From assembly GCF_000328685.1 (NCBI RefSeq), contig NC_019974.1, positions 487,001 to 551,000 of the forward strand: DNA of 64,000 nucleotides, given 5' to 3'. The translations under genes and the position numbers were made by a program. This document shows positions 63,161 to 64,000 of the stretch, piece by piece. Every line of letters begins with the position of its first letter. The first letter of the stretch is position 1. The notes beneath the pieces are model-generated. The model saw only the letters and a list, made by a program, of their open reading frames with translations, was not told the DNA's origin and did not search any database. This DNA is from Natronococcus occultus SP4 (GTDB lineage Archaea > Halobacteriota > Halobacteria > Halobacteriales > Natrialbaceae).

Positions 63161-64000
63161 GCCAGGAAGCGATTCGATCGGAGACCGACGCACCGACCGG
63201 AAGCGACGAGGAGACGCTGATCTCCGTCCGGGAACTCAAGACCTACTACGATGACGGCGGACTGTTCGGCGGGACGCCGGTCAAGGCCGTCGACGGCGTC
63301 AGCTTCGACGTCCGTCGCGGCGAGACGCTGGGACTGGTCGGCGAGTCCGGCTGCGGGAAGACGACGCTCGGCCGGACGCTGCTCCAGCTCGAGGAGGCGA
63401 CTGCGGGCGACGTTCTGTTCGACGGGACTGACGTCACGACGCTTAGCGGCGACGAGCTCCACGAGTGGCGCCGGAACGCCCAGATGGTGTTCCAGGACCC
63501 CGAATCGAGCCTCAACGATCGGATGACGATCGGCGAGATCGTTCGCGAACCGCTCGACGTCCACGACTGGAAGACGCCCCGCGAGCGGCGCCAGCGGGTC
63601 AAGGAACTGCTCGCGACCGTCGGCCTCCAGCGCGAACACTACTACCGCTACCCCCACCAGTTCTCCGGGGGGCAACGTCAGCGGATCAGCATCGCCCGAA
63701 CGCTGTCGCTCGAGCCCGACTTCGTCGTTCTCGACGAGCCCGTTTCGGCGCTCGACGTCTCGGTTCAGGCCGAGATCATCAACCTGCTCGAGGACCTCCA
63801 GGAGGAGTTCGGCCTGACCTACCTCTTTATCGCCCACGACCTCTCGGTTGTCAGACATATCTGCGACCGGGTCGCCGTGATGTACCTCGGAAACGTTATG
63901 GAGATCGGTCCGACCGAGGAGCTGTTCGCGAATCCCTCGAACCCCTACACTCACTCCCTGCTGTCGGCGATCCCCGAACCCGATCCGACGAGCGATCGCG
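63157..64000 (+). CDS. dppF: ABC transporter ATPase, DppF/OppF-like, 3' end outside window (system 2)
   Basis: 281 codons are visible before the window ends. Walker [18 protein letters not shown]-loop [17 protein letters not shown], signature [16 protein letters not shown], Walker [16 protein letters not shown] and H-loop [10 protein letters not shown] are intact, and the frame is open at [12 protein letters not shown]. It begins with an ATGA overlap and completes the second importer. Confidence 0.93.
   Translation, partial: MSQEAIRSETDAPTGSDEETLISVRELKTYYDDGGLFGGTPVKAVDGVSFDVRRGETLGLVGESGCGKTTLGRTLLQLEEATAGDVLFDGTDVTTLSGDELHEWRRNAQMVFQDPESSLNDRMTIGEIVREPLDVHDWKTPRERRQRVKELLATVGLQREHYYRYPHQFSGGQRQRISIARTLSLEPDFVVLDEPVSALDVSVQAEIINLLEDLQEEFGLTYLFIAHDLSVVRHICDRVAVMYLGNVMEIGPTEELFANPSNPYTHSLLSAIPEPDPTSDR

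Overview
The window is a very G+C-rich piece of an extremely halophilic archaeon (class Halobacteria). The signs are proteins loaded with Asp and Glu, Tat/lipobox lipoproteins, TATA-box promoters placed about 25-35 nt from start codons (leaderless mRNAs), and archaeal genes such as rpoP, eL43, pcc1, pth2, truD and the archaeal-type dcd. A Natrialbales-type haloarchaeon is my best guess, but that is inference. No rRNA, tRNA, CRISPR array or intact insertion sequence was found.

Layout. 1-2.4 kb: the end of a P19-like metal-uptake protein, a DUF2243 membrane protein, then the translation/transcription cluster eL43-rpoP-pcc1. 2.6-6 kb: a large secreted protein made of CARDB-like repeats. 6-10 kb: a minus-strand housekeeping cluster (DUF2103, truD, a zinc ribbon, an esterase, pth2). 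10-15.7 kb: a dCTP deaminase interrupted by a 482-residue intein, UspA, the thiamine regulator ThiR, a methyltransferase and a thioesterase. 15.8-24.1 kb: two paralogous multi-PAS histidine kinases in inverted orientation that share an 83-bp perfect inverted repeat and flank three unrelated genes. 24-35 kb: thi4, a flippase, a MATE exporter, topA, two thioredoxin-like proteins, LysE and an HD protein. 35-43.8 kb: methylmalonyl-CoA mutase B12 subunit plus MeaB, nadE, a DUF35/thiolase pair, an M42 peptidase and a response regulator. 43.8-48.8 kb: a FAD protein coupled to a lone NIS siderophore synthetase, then coaBC and hpt.

48.9-64 kb: two complete oligopeptide/dipeptide-type (Opp/Dpp) ABC importers lie head to tail, each ordered SBP-permease-permease-ATPase-ATPase, the last gene being cut by the window edge. 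This is the most striking region. Both substrate-binding proteins read as circular permutants of the family 5 fold: segments that normally end the protein sit directly behind the lipobox, and the breakpoint differs between the two. The second system also has an N-terminally extended permease, a large insertion in one ATPase, and a 16-codon mini-ORF that overlaps the first permease start.

Metabolic links visible here are thiamine (ThiR and Thi4), cobalamin-dependent methylmalonyl-CoA conversion, CoA and NAD biosynthesis, purine salvage, thiolase-type acyl-CoA chemistry, iron or metal acquisition (P19-like protein, NIS synthetase) and peptide uptake.
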